NCBI GenBank assembly: GCA_028278125.1
Contig: JANQEY010000274.1
Span: 1-50,379, forward strand
Direction of reading: 5' to 3'
Source of the DNA: a bacterium
GTDB lineage: Bacteria > Electryoneota > Electryoneia > Electryoneales > Electryoneaceae
DNA: 50,379 nt
Below, in pieces: positions 25,384 through 34,323 of this stretch. The notes beneath the pieces are model-generated. The model saw only the letters and a list, made by a program, of their open reading frames with translations, was not told where the DNA came from and searched no databases. Both the position numbers and the translations under genes were made by a program. How positions within the stretch are numbered: position 1 is the stretch's first letter; each line of letters starts with the position of its first letter.

Positions 25384-27123
25384 ATGGCAAAGTCCAGGTC
25401 ACATAAAGCGCAAAAAACACTTGATAGAATTTCGCAGAAGCTGAACCGCCAGATGGTTGGTTCGCTGGTAGCCTGCGTTCATTGCGGAAACTGTACAGAT
25501 TCATGCCACTATGTGTTGGCTAATCCGGGTGATCCCACGTACGCACCAGCATGGAAAGCTGACAGGCTGAGGAAAATATTTAAACGTCACCATGACTGGA
25601 CAGGTAGGATTTTCCCCTGGTGGGTTGGCGCCAAGAGTATCTATTCAGACGAAGAGCTGGAAGAGTTGAAGGACATAGTCTTCGGAAAATGCACCAACTG
25701 CCGCCGATGCACGATAAACTGTCCCATGGGTGTCGATTTCGCGACCTTCAACCGCATGACACGTGGTGCTCTTGTATCAGTAGGTATCATGCCTGAAGGA
25801 GTTGCGGTTGTTAGCAAAGACCAGTGGGAAATCGGCAACCAGATGGGTGTCTTGAAAGAGGATTACCTCGATACGGTTGAGTGGATGGAAGAGACAATGC
25901 AGGATGAACTCGAAAATCCTGACGCCAAGATTCCCATAGATAAAGAAGACACCGATGTTGTTTATACAATCAATCCCCGTGAGATAAAGTACGATCCACG
26001 AACAATCTCGGACGCCGGGAAAATATTTCATGTAGCTGGTGCTAACTGGACAATGCCCAGTGAAGGCTGGGACATGACCAATTTTGGTCTTTTCTCAGGT
26101 GATGATGACCTCGGTGGTACGGTTGCACAGAGAGTTTACGATAAAATGACTGAACTCAAGGGTAAAAAACTGGTTATCTCAGAGTGTGGTCACGGGTATC
26201 GTTCTACTCGTTGTGAGGGACAGAACTGGGCTGGACTGGACGTTAATTTCACCATGGAAAGTTCAGTAATCACAATGCTTGACTATATCAATGAAGGTAA
26301 GATTGAAGTTGATCCCGCTAAGAATGAAGGAACATTTACCTATCACGATTCATGTAATTTTGCGCGCAGTTGTGGATTATTCGAAGAACCGCGCGATCTC
26401 CTGAAACTGGTTGTTAATGATTTCCGTGAAATGTATCCCAATCGTTCGGAAAATTATTGCTGTACCGGTGGCGGCGGTGCCATGTCTATGGGTGAATACA
26501 CTCCCCAGCGACTCAAATCAGCCAAGATTAAAGCCGATCAATTAAAAGCTACTGGGGCAACGCATGTCGTGACATCCTGTCATAACTGTGTAGACGGTTT
26601 AACCGATCTCATAAAACATTATGACCTGGGGATGAAGGTAACCCAGTTAGTAAACCTGGTTGCTGACTCACTTGTCGTTCCCGAGAAACCGGTTGTTGAA
26701 GTACCCGTTGAAGTTCCGGCTGAAGTACCTGAAGAAGCCCTTGTATTCACAGGTAAGAAGATCCTTGTTGTCGATGATGAACCAGATATCAGGTTGTTCT
26801 ATGGTTCGGTACTCGAAGATAACGGCGCAACCATTATAGAAGCAGCAGATGGTGAAGAAGCTATAAAGCTGGCTAAAGCCGAAACACCTGACCTTGTAAC
26901 ACTTGATCTTTCCATGCCGGGAATGAATGGTGGCCACGTATTTGAAGCTCTGAGAACTGCTGACGAGACTAAAGACTTGAAGGTTTGTATCATCACGGGC
27001 AGACCTGAGATGCGTAAACTGATTTATGACAGGGAATTCAAGAAACCAGAGGGTTACCTGGATAAACCGGTAGACGAGGAGAAATTAATACTTAATGTCA
27101 GAAAGATATTGGAATTAGCCTGA
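25384..27123 (+). CDS. DsrK/HdrD/TmcB-like iron-sulfur protein fused to a C-terminal receiver domain
   Basis: 579 residues. Two [4Fe-4S] ferredoxin motifs come first: CVHCGNCTDSC (about 31-41) and CTNCRRCTINCP (about 103-114). The catalytic region follows with ECGHGYRS (about 265), YHDSCNFAR (about 320), YCCTGGGG (about 359) and SCHNC (about 399), the DsrK/HdrD-type cysteine set for a special [4Fe-4S] centre in disulfide or thiol chemistry; CCTG replaces the usual CCGG. A Pro/Val/Glu spacer (about 430-452) then leads to a receiver domain (about 458-579) with VVDDEPD, TLDLSMPGMNGG (phosphoacceptor Asp) and a C-terminal lysine in YLDKPV. The fusion ties a redox enzyme to phosphorelay. GGAG precedes the ATG. 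Partners: the cytochrome-b-like subunit upstream, kinase downstream. Confidence 0.9.
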   Translation: MAKSRSHKAQKTLDRISQKLNRQMVGSLVACVHCGNCTDSCHYVLANPGDPTYAPAWKADRLRKIFKRHHDWTGRIFPWWVGAKSIYSDEELEELKDIVFGKCTNCRRCTINCPMGVDFATFNRMTRGALVSVGIMPEGVAVVSKDQWEIGNQMGVLKEDYLDTVEWMEETMQDELENPDAKIPIDKEDTDVVYTINPREIKYDPRTISDAGKIFHVAGANWTMPSEGWDMTNFGLFSGDDDLGGTVAQRVYDKMTELKGKKLVISECGHGYRSTRCEGQNWAGLDVNFTMESSVITMLDYINEGKIEVDPAKNEGTFTYHDSCNFARSCGLFEEPRDLLKLVVNDFREMYPNRSENYCCTGGGGAMSMGEYTPQRLKSAKIKADQLKATGATHVVTSCHNCVDGLTDLIKHYDLGMKVTQLVNLVADSLVVPEKPVVEVPVEVPAEVPEEALVFTGKKILVVDDEPDIRLFYGSVLEDNGATIIEAADGEEAIKLAKAETPDLVTLDLSMPGMNGGHVFEALRTADETKDLKVCIITGRPEMRKLIYDREFKKPEGYLDKPVDEEKLILNVRKILELA

Positions 27124-27172
27124 TTTGGTTAGACATTAACTTTGACTATCATTCTTAATTTCTGGATGCATT

Positions 27173-28633
27173 ATGTCTTTACCGTTTGATCAATTATTCA
27201 AATCGATGCCCTGCTATCTGAGTGTGCAGGATAAAGATTTGAAAGTCCTTGAAGGGAATGACCTGTTCCGGAAAGATTTTGGCGACTATGAAGGTCGATA
27301 TTGTTACCAGCTCTATAAAAATCGTCCCGACAGATGCCATGTTTGCCCGGTAGAGATGACCTTCAAGGACGGTCAACAACATTGCAGCGAGGAAATATTA
27401 ACCAAACAGGATGGATCACAGGTATCTGTTATTGTTTATACTACTCCAATTAAGGATGACAATGGTGAAATAATAGCCGTAATGGAGATGCATACTGATA
27501 TTACGGACGTTAAAAACCTTCAGAAACGATATGAGGAAAGCCAGGAGAGGTACCGGATGCTGTTTGAAGAGGTACCTTGCTTCATCTCAATCCAGGACGA
27601 AGACCTCAATATTGTTGACGCTAACCGGCTACACCGTGAAACTTTTGGTAACGGTCTAGGTCGTAAATGTTACGAAGTGTATAAACATCGTAGTGAAGCC
27701 TGCATCCCATGCACAGTAATGGACACCTTTCGAGACGGTCAGGTTCACGTTCATGAGGAAGTTGTTGCGAAAAACGACGGTACAACCATGAATGTTCTTG
27801 TCTACACGACTCCAATACGAGACATGTATGGCAAAGTAGTTAATGTTATCGAGATGAGTACTGATATATCACAAATCCGTCAGCTCCAATCCCAGTTAAC
27901 TTCAATTGGTTTACTTATCAGTACAATCTCGCATGGTATAAAGGGTGTTCTAAACGGTCTGGACGGTGGTATTTACCTCGTAAACCAGGGTCTCAGAAAA
28001 GATAACCAGGAAAGAGTGGAGAAGGGTTGGGATATAGTTCTCAGGAATGTCGGCCGTGTTCGCAGTATGGTCCTTGATATTCTTTATTACGCGAAAGATC
28101 GTGAACCCAACTGGGATGATATTCCGGCCATAGTGCTAAGTGAGGATGTGTTTAACTTGATCAAAGATAAGGCCTATGATCTTGGGATTGAGTTCGAAAA
28201 AGACTTGGATGAAAATGCCGGGATTTTTGAAGCTGACGAAGCAGCTATCAGGTCATTACTGGTGAACCTGATGGAAAACTCACTTGATGCCTGCAGGGTT
28301 GATAATAAGAAGGAACACCATAAAGTATCATTTGCCATGGAAGGTACTCCTGATCACATAGTATTTAAGGTAAATGATAACGGTATTGGGATGGACCAGG
28401 AATCTCGTGAAAAGGCATTTTCATTATTCTTTTCCTCAAAAGGTGTTGAAGGCACGGGACTTGGCCTGTTCATATCCAATAAAATCGCAAAGTCACATGG
28501 AGGAGAAATTATACTTGACTCTGAAATGGGAAAGGGGACACATTTCGAAGTAAGGATTCCACGTAAAAAAACAATCGTAAAAATAGAAGAACCGGAATGG
28601 TTTGGTCAGGAAAGACGCAGGGAACGTGTATAG
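27173..28633 (+). CDS. Double-PAS sensor histidine kinase
   Basis: 486 residues, no membrane segment, so cytoplasmic. Two PAS domains (about 8-118 and 130-242) each carry a matching cysteine set: CYQLYKNRPDRCHVCP and CYEVYKHRSEACIPC (C-x10-C-x2-C). These could hold an iron-sulfur cluster, zinc or a redox disulfide. The phosphoacceptor helix has ISHGIKGVLNGL (His about 259). The ATP domain has N box NLMENSLDAC, G1 DNGIGM and G2 GTGLGLFIS. The C-terminus is charged. It is 49 bases after the iron-sulfur/receiver fusion and 14 bases before a stand-alone receiver, so those two receivers are its likely targets. Confidence 0.92.
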   Translation: MSLPFDQLFKSMPCYLSVQDKDLKVLEGNDLFRKDFGDYEGRYCYQLYKNRPDRCHVCPVEMTFKDGQQHCSEEILTKQDGSQVSVIVYTTPIKDDNGEIIAVMEMHTDITDVKNLQKRYEESQERYRMLFEEVPCFISIQDEDLNIVDANRLHRETFGNGLGRKCYEVYKHRSEACIPCTVMDTFRDGQVHVHEEVVAKNDGTTMNVLVYTTPIRDMYGKVVNVIEMSTDISQIRQLQSQLTSIGLLISTISHGIKGVLNGLDGGIYLVNQGLRKDNQERVEKGWDIVLRNVGRVRSMVLDILYYAKDREPNWDDIPAIVLSEDVFNLIKDKAYDLGIEFEKDLDENAGIFEADEAAIRSLLVNLMENSLDACRVDNKKEHHKVSFAMEGTPDHIVFKVNDNGIGMDQESREKAFSLFFSSKGVEGTGLGLFISNKIAKSHGGEIILDSEMGKGTHFEVRIPRKKTIVKIEEPEWFGQERRRERV

Positions 28634-28647
28634 AGGAGGGGTGAAGG

Positions 28648-29025
28648 ATGTCTGATCAGAAAACTATTTTAATCATCGATGATGAACAGGATACTTTAAC
28701 GTATTTTTCCAGCTTGCTGGAAGATCAGGGATATAAAACTGTCCTCGCGAAGGATGGTGAAGAGGGTATTAAGAAAGTAGAAGAGGGTATTCCAGATTTA
28801 ATAACTCTTGATGTAACAATGCCTGAAATGTCAGGACTGAAATTCTATAGAACAATGAAAGAGAATGACAGTTTTAAATCCATTCCGATCATAATAATAA
28901 CTGGTGTATCGAAAGATTTTGAAGGTTTTATTTCAACAAGAAAACAAGTTCCACCTCCTGAGGGTTATATCTCAAAACCGATTGAACAGGATAAACTATT
29001 AGAGATGATTCAAGACCTGATCTAA
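28648..29025 (+). CDS. Single-domain response regulator (receiver only)
   Basis: 125 residues. Receiver features: LIIDDEQD (acidic pair), LDVTMPEMSG (phosphoacceptor Asp about 54), IIITG and the conserved lysine in YISKPIE. No output domain. Between the last strand and the lysine there is an extended loop (FISTRKQVPPPEG) that also appears in shorter form in the fused receiver of the iron-sulfur protein (DREFKKPEG), so the two receivers are related. A strong ribosome site (GGAGGGG) precedes the ATG. It may compete with the fused receiver for phosphate or act as a shuttle. A terminator follows. Confidence 0.92.
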   Translation: MSDQKTILIIDDEQDTLTYFSSLLEDQGYKTVLAKDGEEGIKKVEEGIPDLITLDVTMPEMSGLKFYRTMKENDSFKSIPIIIITGVSKDFEGFISTRKQVPPPEGYISKPIEQDKLLEMIQDLI

Positions 29026-29047
29026 ATATCTTTAAATAATAGTATTA

Positions 29048-29090
29048 ATAAAGCATTAGGGAGCAACGTCCTTAATGCTTTTATTATTTC
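29048..29090 (+). terminator. Rho-independent terminator
   Basis: Imperfect stem AATAAAGCATTAGGG (29048-29062) with CCTTAATGCTTTTATT (29070-29085), one bulge, followed by an A/T-rich tail. Ends the operon that begins at 23828. Confidence 0.85.
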
Positions 29091-29212
29091 ATTATATTGA
29101 TTTTAAATAATTGGCCTACCACTATTCACCTGAAATTGGTTGTTTACACATACCAAATCCCATCCTACATTTAGTATCAAGAATATTAAGAAACTTTGAC
29201 GGGAAAAATATC

Positions 29213-30691
29213 ATGGTACTACTAAATATCAGCCAACAATCAAGATCGCCCGTATACCGTCAGATAATTGATGGAATCATAAGCATGATTGACCAGGGAT
29301 CCTTGGAACCTGAAACAATACTGCCATCATCCCGGAACATGGCCAAATCCCTTGGAATAAACAGGTCAACTGTCTTCAGGGCGTATCAGGAACTTCTTGC
29401 ACTGGGTTACATAGAAAGCACCCCTGGTTCATATACCAAGATTAGGGATCGGATAAGGATTATCGATAAATATGAGGACAAGAAACCGGGTTCATTGTCG
29501 TGGGAAAGTCGTTCGAATGAACCGAGCAGGGACGTTTACAGTGCATATCTGTCAATGTCTCCTGAAAAACCGTTTAATAATGACATAGAAGGTTTTATAG
29601 ATCTTTCACCGCTGGACCTGGATAAACGCCTGTTTCCTGTTGATGAGTTCCGAAAGAGTATGAATACGGTTATGGTAAACAAGGGGGAAGAGATTTTACG
29701 CTATGGTGAAAGAGCCGGTTATGAACCTCTTCGTGAAAGTATCGCCAGGAGAATGCAGCTTCACGGCATTTCAGTTGATAAAGATGAAATCCTGATCACA
29801 AACGGCGCCCAGCAGGCGATTGATTTTATCCTCAGGGTGTACACAAAACCCGGTTCATCAATTGCGATTGAAGCCCCTACCTACGCTAATGTTATTCCGC
29901 TGATGAAATATTTCCAAGTTAATATTATCTCAATTCCCATGAAGAATGATGGAATGGACCTGAACATCCTTGAGAAGAAACTAAGAGAAGACAGGCCCTC
30001 ATTTGTCTATACCATTCCGAATTTTCAGAATCCTACCGGTATCACTACCAGCCAGGTACATCGCGAAAAACTCTTGTCACTATGTGAAAAATACGAAACT
30101 CCGCTTATCGAGGACGGTTTTGAAGAAGAGATGAAATATTCCGGTAAGAGTGTATTACCGATAAAGTCGATGGATCATGGAAGGTACGTTCTTTACCTGG
30201 GAACATTTTCCAAGGTTCTGTTTCCCGGTGTCAGGGTAGGGTGGATAGCCGCGGAGAGGGAATGTATCGATAGAATGACAGCTTTAAAACGGTATACAGA
30301 CCTTTCCAGCAGCAATGTTGTCCAGGCAGCACTCGATAATTTCTGCAGGAAAGGCCACTATGACCTGCATATCAAAAGAATGCACAGGGTATTCAGAAAA
30401 CGTATGCAGACTGCCCTGCGTGCATTGGATAATTATATGCCGGAAGGAATAAAATGGACAAAACCGGATGGTGGCTATACGATCTGGATTACACTTAAAA
30501 AAGCCCTGAAGGATAGCAACCTGCTGTTTGATGTTTTGAAAAAGAACAAGGTCGGCGTATCACCGGGTAATTTTTATTTCCATGGTAGTAACCCGGGTAA
30601 ATATTTCAGGATATGTATCGCCAGTATCGGTGAACCGGACATAGAAGAGGGAATTCATCGCCTGGGTAACGCCCTGAAAATGCTTAGATAA
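29213..30691 (+). CDS. MocR-type regulator (GntR winged helix plus aminotransferase-like domain)
   Basis: About 492 residues from the ATG at 29213; a longer frame from 29111 adds residues without family support. The N-terminal winged helix (about 8-75) has PVYRQIIDGIISMI, LPSSRNMAKSLGINRSTVFR and LGYIESTPGS. After a linker, the class-I aminotransferase fold includes YGERAGYEPLRESIA, NGAQQAIDF, IPNFQNPTG and GTFSKVLFPGVRVGW, whose lysine (about 333) should bind PLP. MocR proteins sense PLP or amino compounds and often control vitamin B6, GABA or transporter genes, but no obvious target gene adjoins. Some relatives are true aminotransferases (LysN/ARO8-like), so a metabolic role cannot be excluded. 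Confidence 0.9.
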   Translation: MVLLNISQQSRSPVYRQIIDGIISMIDQGSLEPETILPSSRNMAKSLGINRSTVFRAYQELLALGYIESTPGSYTKIRDRIRIIDKYEDKKPGSLSWESRSNEPSRDVYSAYLSMSPEKPFNNDIEGFIDLSPLDLDKRLFPVDEFRKSMNTVMVNKGEEILRYGERAGYEPLRESIARRMQLHGISVDKDEILITNGAQQAIDFILRVYTKPGSSIAIEAPTYANVIPLMKYFQVNIISIPMKNDGMDLNILEKKLREDRPSFVYTIPNFQNPTGITTSQVHREKLLSLCEKYETPLIEDGFEEEMKYSGKSVLPIKSMDHGRYVLYLGTFSKVLFPGVRVGWIAAERECIDRMTALKRYTDLSSSNVVQAALDNFCRKGHYDLHIKRMHRVFRKRMQTALRALDNYMPEGIKWTKPDGGYTIWITLKKALKDSNLLFDVLKKNKVGVSPGNFYFHGSNPGKYFRICIASIGEPDIEEGIHRLGNALKMLR

Positions 30692-30741
30692 CTTGGAAAT
30701 AATCTCCCGATCAGGATTAATCGACTAATACAGGTGATAAT

Positions 30742-31584
30742 ATGAGTAGCATATCTCCAGCTTGTTCAAGCCGGGTAACTCATTTAGAGGGATATTCCCG
30801 CATGATAAAAAAGTCAAAAATTGTATCTCTGCTGGCATTGAAAGATAGGATAACCTATGGACCGGTAAATTCGAGAAGACTGGGAAAATCCCTGGGTATA
30901 AACCTGTTTTTATCAAACAGGAAAATCTGTTCATTCAACTGCCTCTATTGCCAGTATGGTATTACACTGCCCGACAGCTTTAAATTGATGAATGAAAATA
31001 TCTACCCATCTGCAACTGAAGTAACAAATGCTGTTGAAAAGGCACTCAAAAAGCTCGATCCAAAACCTGATTATATCACTTTTTCCGGCAATGGTGAACC
31101 GTCCATGCATCCGGATTTTCCTGCGATTGTTGATGCTGTAAACGCAGCTCGCAACAGGGTATCACCCGGATCAAAAACAGCTATTCTCTCCAATTCATCA
31201 TTGTTGGAAGATAAACGGAAGTGGGAAGCTATTTCTAAACTTGATGAAAAAATCATGAAACTTGACGCTGGCTCAGAGGCAGCTTTTCAACGATATAATC
31301 TTCCCTGTTATAACATGAAACTTGATGATATAGTAGAAAATCTCAGGCGCATTCCCGGCGTCACAATACAATCACTCTTCTCAGGAGGAGAAGCGGGTAA
31401 CAGCAGCAGCCGTGAAGTCGGAATGTGGGTACGACGAATAAAATACATTAATCCGAAACATGTACAGATTTATACTTTAGCTCGGGGATATCCTTCAAAA
31501 AAAATCCAGCCGTTAAGTAAAGAAGAGCTTCTAAACATCAAAATTTTACTCGATTCAGAGAATATCTCTTCCACGGTCTATTAG
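30742..31584 (+). CDS. Radical SAM protein (COG0731-like)
   Basis: Up to 280 residues. The radical SAM cluster motif is CSFNCLYCQ (about 54-62), preceded by YGPVNSRRLGKSLGIN, the hallmark of the COG0731 group. TFSGNGEPSMHPDF forms the SAM-binding GGE-like motif. Further on are LDAGSEAAFQRYN and IYTLARGYPSK. The protein generates a 5'-deoxyadenosyl radical; the substrate of this group is not established, though some archaeal relatives act on tRNA wybutosine precursors. The 30742 ATG has GGTGAT just before it. An alternative ATG at 30802 with GAGGG upstream gives a length closer to relatives. Confidence 0.88.
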   Translation: MSSISPACSSRVTHLEGYSRMIKKSKIVSLLALKDRITYGPVNSRRLGKSLGINLFLSNRKICSFNCLYCQYGITLPDSFKLMNENIYPSATEVTNAVEKALKKLDPKPDYITFSGNGEPSMHPDFPAIVDAVNAARNRVSPGSKTAILSNSSLLEDKRKWEAISKLDEKIMKLDAGSEAAFQRYNLPCYNMKLDDIVENLRRIPGVTIQSLFSGGEAGNSSSREVGMWVRRIKYINPKHVQIYTLARGYPSKKIQPLSKEELLNIKILLDSENISSTVY

Positions 31585-31622
31585 AAGCACTATCAATATA
31601 GACAGTTTTCTTCAAGTTTTAG

Positions 31623-31648
31623 TCTTGATTCCAGTCATAGAATCAAGG
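31623..31648. repeat. Hairpin after the radical SAM gene
   Basis: CTTGATTC (31624-31631) with GAATCAAG (31640-31647), eight-base loop. There is no T run after it, so it is either a weak terminator or an mRNA 3'-end stabiliser. It lies 40 bases past the stop. Confidence 0.4.
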
Positions 31649-31801
31649 AATGAGTGTATATTTTCATCTAAAATGTGATCAGCCTCATATTATCGGTCCA
31701 ATACTTGCCTTAATTTCCGCACCAATTATATATTCAATTGGAAGTAAAAATTATAGAAATCTTTTATCCTATAGCATAATTTAGAATAACACGTGGATAC
31801 C

Positions 31802-32788
31802 ATGAAAGAAGAGAACCAGGCAACAGATACAAAAGTATCAATTGAGGATAACTTTATCCTCGATTTTGTTGGCGTTGGATCAGCAAAAGCTGGAACAACC
31901 TGGGTTGCGAGAATCCTCGAAGAACATCCCAAGACCTGTATCGGTAAGGGTAAAGAGCTGATGTATTTTGTTGAAAAACAGCTCCCGTTTATGCAGAAAA
32001 TGACAGGAGAAGGGGATAAAAAAGCCGCAAAATCAAAAGATCAGATAATCCCGGGGACATTACGAAAAGCTGCTGAGATTGAAAAGGATTTAAACTGGCT
32101 GAAAGCGCAATTTACACACAGGGAACCCGGTCAGTTGCTTGGTGAAATCACTCCCAACTACCTTAACGATCCTTCAACGCCCCGTTTAATTTCTGAACAT
32201 AATCCGAATGCTAAAATTTTGTTTAACTTCCGGAATCCAGTAGATGCATTGTATTCCATGTACTACCATTTTAACCGGTTTCTTCCTGTTCCGGGAACAT
32301 TTGATGATGCCCTGGAAAAAATGCCTGAAATGAAGGAATATTTCCATTTCGGTGAACATGTTGAAAAATACCTCGCATATTTCCCAAAGGAACAGATGCA
32401 TTTCATTTTCATGGATGATGTAAAAGCAGATAACAATAAAGTATATGAAGAATTGTGCGAATTCCTGGGAGTCGAACCTGTTGAAAATTCCATGGTCAAC
32501 GCTCGTGTAAATCCAAGTAAAGCAGTACAGTCAAAGTTTCTCAGGAACACGGTTTATGGAGTATCAGTGCTGCTTGGAAGAGGAGATAAGGTACGCAACC
32601 TTCGTGATAAATTGAAAAAGGGTATAGTTGGTAAAGCATGGAATAAAGTGAAAAAAGCAAATCTTAAAACCGAAACCTATGATAAAATGAATCCTGAGAC
32701 GCGCAAGGAACTGATTGAGTATTACCAGCCTTTCAATAAAAAACTGTCGTCAATAACCGGTCGGGATTTAAGCAACTGGGATTCTTGA
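31802..32788 (+). CDS. PAPS-dependent sulfotransferase family protein
   Basis: About 328 residues. The 5'-phosphosulfate loop is DFVGVGSAKAGTTWVARIL (about 20-38, with the conserved GTTW), and the 3'-phosphate motif is FNFRNPVDALYSMYYH (about 143-158), which contains the RNPxDALYS pattern. GEITPNYL lies between them, as usual. The family transfers sulfate from PAPS to carbohydrates, heparan-like glycans or small molecules. No signal peptide. The acceptor may be a surface glycan, as the genome also has CapA- and TagF-like proteins, but this is inference. A GTG three codons upstream is an alternative start. A perfect terminator follows. Confidence 0.88.
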   Translation: MKEENQATDTKVSIEDNFILDFVGVGSAKAGTTWVARILEEHPKTCIGKGKELMYFVEKQLPFMQKMTGEGDKKAAKSKDQIIPGTLRKAAEIEKDLNWLKAQFTHREPGQLLGEITPNYLNDPSTPRLISEHNPNAKILFNFRNPVDALYSMYYHFNRFLPVPGTFDDALEKMPEMKEYFHFGEHVEKYLAYFPKEQMHFIFMDDVKADNNKVYEELCEFLGVEPVENSMVNARVNPSKAVQSKFLRNTVYGVSVLLGRGDKVRNLRDKLKKGIVGKAWNKVKKANLKTETYDKMNPETRKELIEYYQPFNKKLSSITGRDLSNWDS

Positions 32789-32817
32789 AATTACTTACTG
32801 ATATTGTTTTACATATT

Positions 32818-32856
32818 ATAGGATTTATGGAATCACATAAATCCTATTTCATTTTA
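32818..32856 (+). terminator. Rho-independent terminator
   Basis: Twelve-base perfect stem ATAGGATTTATG (32818-32829) with CATAAATCCTAT (32836-32847), six-base loop, followed by TTCATTTT. Ends the sulfotransferase transcript. Confidence 0.92.
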
Positions 32857-32971
32857 CACTATGCTGTATCTATCTAAATTGCCTCTGAAATATTAAATAT
32901 CTGAATAATAAATTATTGCATCAGTTCTAACATACAGATAGTTTGAACAATTCATCCAAACAGGAGGAATC

Positions 32972-33946
32972 ATGAAATACACATATTTAGGTCGTACCGG
33001 GCTGAAAGTGAGCAGAATTTGCCTTGGCACAATGAACTTCGGTCACTGGACAACTGAAGAAGACAGCCAGGCTATAATGAATTACGCCATCGATAAAGGT
33101 GTCAACTTTTTCGATACGGCCAATGTTTACGGTGGAAGCAAAGGGAGAGGTACTACTGAAGAATATATCGGACGATGGCTGAAACAGAATCCAGACAAAC
33201 GGGATGATTTAGTCCTGGCCACAAAGGTGTATGGTCCCATGTCGGAAAATGGTATCAATGATCGTTACCTGTCAGCATACCATATCCGCCAGGCATGCGA
33301 AGATAGCCTCAAACGTCTCCAGACCGATCGAATTGACCTATACCAGATGCACCATGTAGACAGAAACACTCCCTGGGAGGAGATCTGGCAGGCTATGGAG
33401 CAACTAATTCGTGAGGGTAAGGTATTATATGTTGGAACCAGCAATTTTGCCGGTTGGCATATTGTCCAGGGGAACGAAATCGCGAAGTCGCGAAACAGCT
33501 ATGGGATAGTATCCGAACAAAGCCTTTATCACCTGGAGAATCGTGCTATTGAAGCTGAGTTGATACCGGCATGCGTGGAGTATGGTGTAGGCATAATTCC
33601 CTGGAGTCCGCTGGGAGGTGGATTATTGGGGGGAGTCCTTAAAAAGCTGGAAGAGGGCAGAAGAGCTGCTGATGCTATCCTGAAAAGGGTAGAAAAACAT
33701 CGTCCCAGGCTGGAACAATATGAAAATTTGTGCGATGAAATTGGAGAACATCCTTCGAAGGTGGCACTGGCGTGGTTACTGGCAAATCCGGCTGTAACCG
33801 CACCTATTGTTGGGCCAAGAACACTTGAACAATTTGAACAGAATATTGAGGCAGTGGAAGTAGATCTTTCGGACGACACACTCAAAAAACTCGATGATAC
33901 CTGGCCAGGACCCGGTGGTCCGGCGCCAGAATGTTACGCATGGTAA
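32972..33946 (+). CDS. Aldo/keto reductase (NADPH-dependent)
   Basis: 324 residues, full length. The catalytic tetrad is visible: Asp in FDTANVYG with Tyr four residues on (about 48-55), Lys in LATKVYG (about 83), and His in YQMHHVD (about 125). The C-terminal cofactor segment has APIVGPRTLEQFEQN (about 275-289). Resembles the YghZ/Tas-like group acting on aldehydes and ketones. AGGAGG sits before the ATG at ideal spacing. The protein ends in GGPAPECYAW. It probably shares a transcript with the small membrane peptide 50 bases on. Confidence 0.93.
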   Translation: MKYTYLGRTGLKVSRICLGTMNFGHWTTEEDSQAIMNYAIDKGVNFFDTANVYGGSKGRGTTEEYIGRWLKQNPDKRDDLVLATKVYGPMSENGINDRYLSAYHIRQACEDSLKRLQTDRIDLYQMHHVDRNTPWEEIWQAMEQLIREGKVLYVGTSNFAGWHIVQGNEIAKSRNSYGIVSEQSLYHLENRAIEAELIPACVEYGVGIIPWSPLGGGLLGGVLKKLEEGRRAADAILKRVEKHRPRLEQYENLCDEIGEHPSKVALAWLLANPAVTAPIVGPRTLEQFEQNIEAVEVDLSDDTLKKLDDTWPGPGGPAPECYAW

Positions 33947-33995
33947 AAAAATCATATAAGTAAACACACTACTTTTAGGAAAGGGGAGGAGTAAA

Positions 33996-34109
33996 ATGGA
34001 AGCACTCAGCATTTTGGGTAGTTTCTTCATCGGCGTTGGTCTGTTGCTGGCTAGCGTTGCATTTTTATGGTGGGTTTCCATCTATGATAAAATCCATTCA
34101 GACAAGTAG
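33996..34109 (+). CDS. 37-residue single-pass membrane peptide
   Basis: Very short gene: ATG at 33996, stop TAG at 34107-34109. It is supported by a very strong ribosome site (GGGGAGGAG, five bases before the ATG) and by its content, one clear membrane helix (FFIGVGLLLASVAFLWWV) with a charged C-terminus (YDKIHSDK). It follows the aldo/keto reductase by 50 bases and precedes a terminator. Such peptides often stabilise membrane complexes; no partner is evident. Confidence 0.6.
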   Translation: MEALSILGSFFIGVGLLLASVAFLWWVSIYDKIHSDK

Positions 34110-34155
34110 TTCTACTAGATGTTAATTTGAATCTACAAGTCAAGATTAGAGGAAA

Positions 34156-34198
34156 AAAAGGGATTCAAGATTAATTCTTAAGTCCCTGTTTCTGTTTT
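34156..34198. terminator. Terminator, copy A of the tRNA-fMet terminator repeat
   Basis: Hairpin GGGATTCAAGA...TTCTTAAGTCCC followed by TGTTTCTGTTTT. 37 of 43 positions match the terminator at 37092-37134 that directly follows the tRNA. The 19 bases AAGTCCCTGTTTCTGTTTT are identical. Here it ends the aldo/keto reductase transcript and marks the left border of the A+T-rich island. Confidence 0.75.
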
Positions 34199-34323
34199 AC
34201 TCGCTGTTGTAATTGATTTCATCAGATTTTATCTGGATGTATAAGATGAATACAATATTGTATTGCAAATTAAACTGTTTTATAAATATATTTTGCGTTA
34301 ATTATCAATATAGGAGGATTCAA

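Noticed and set aside
31693..31709. Sigma-54-like TCGGTCC-N5-TTGCC before the sulfotransferase gene
   Set aside because: GG and GC are spaced correctly but the -24 element is otherwise poor, and no activator site was seen.
34199..34230. Truncated tRNA copy at the left island border
   Set aside because: The match to the right border stops exactly at the tRNA 3' end; no acceptor or T-arm sequence is present.
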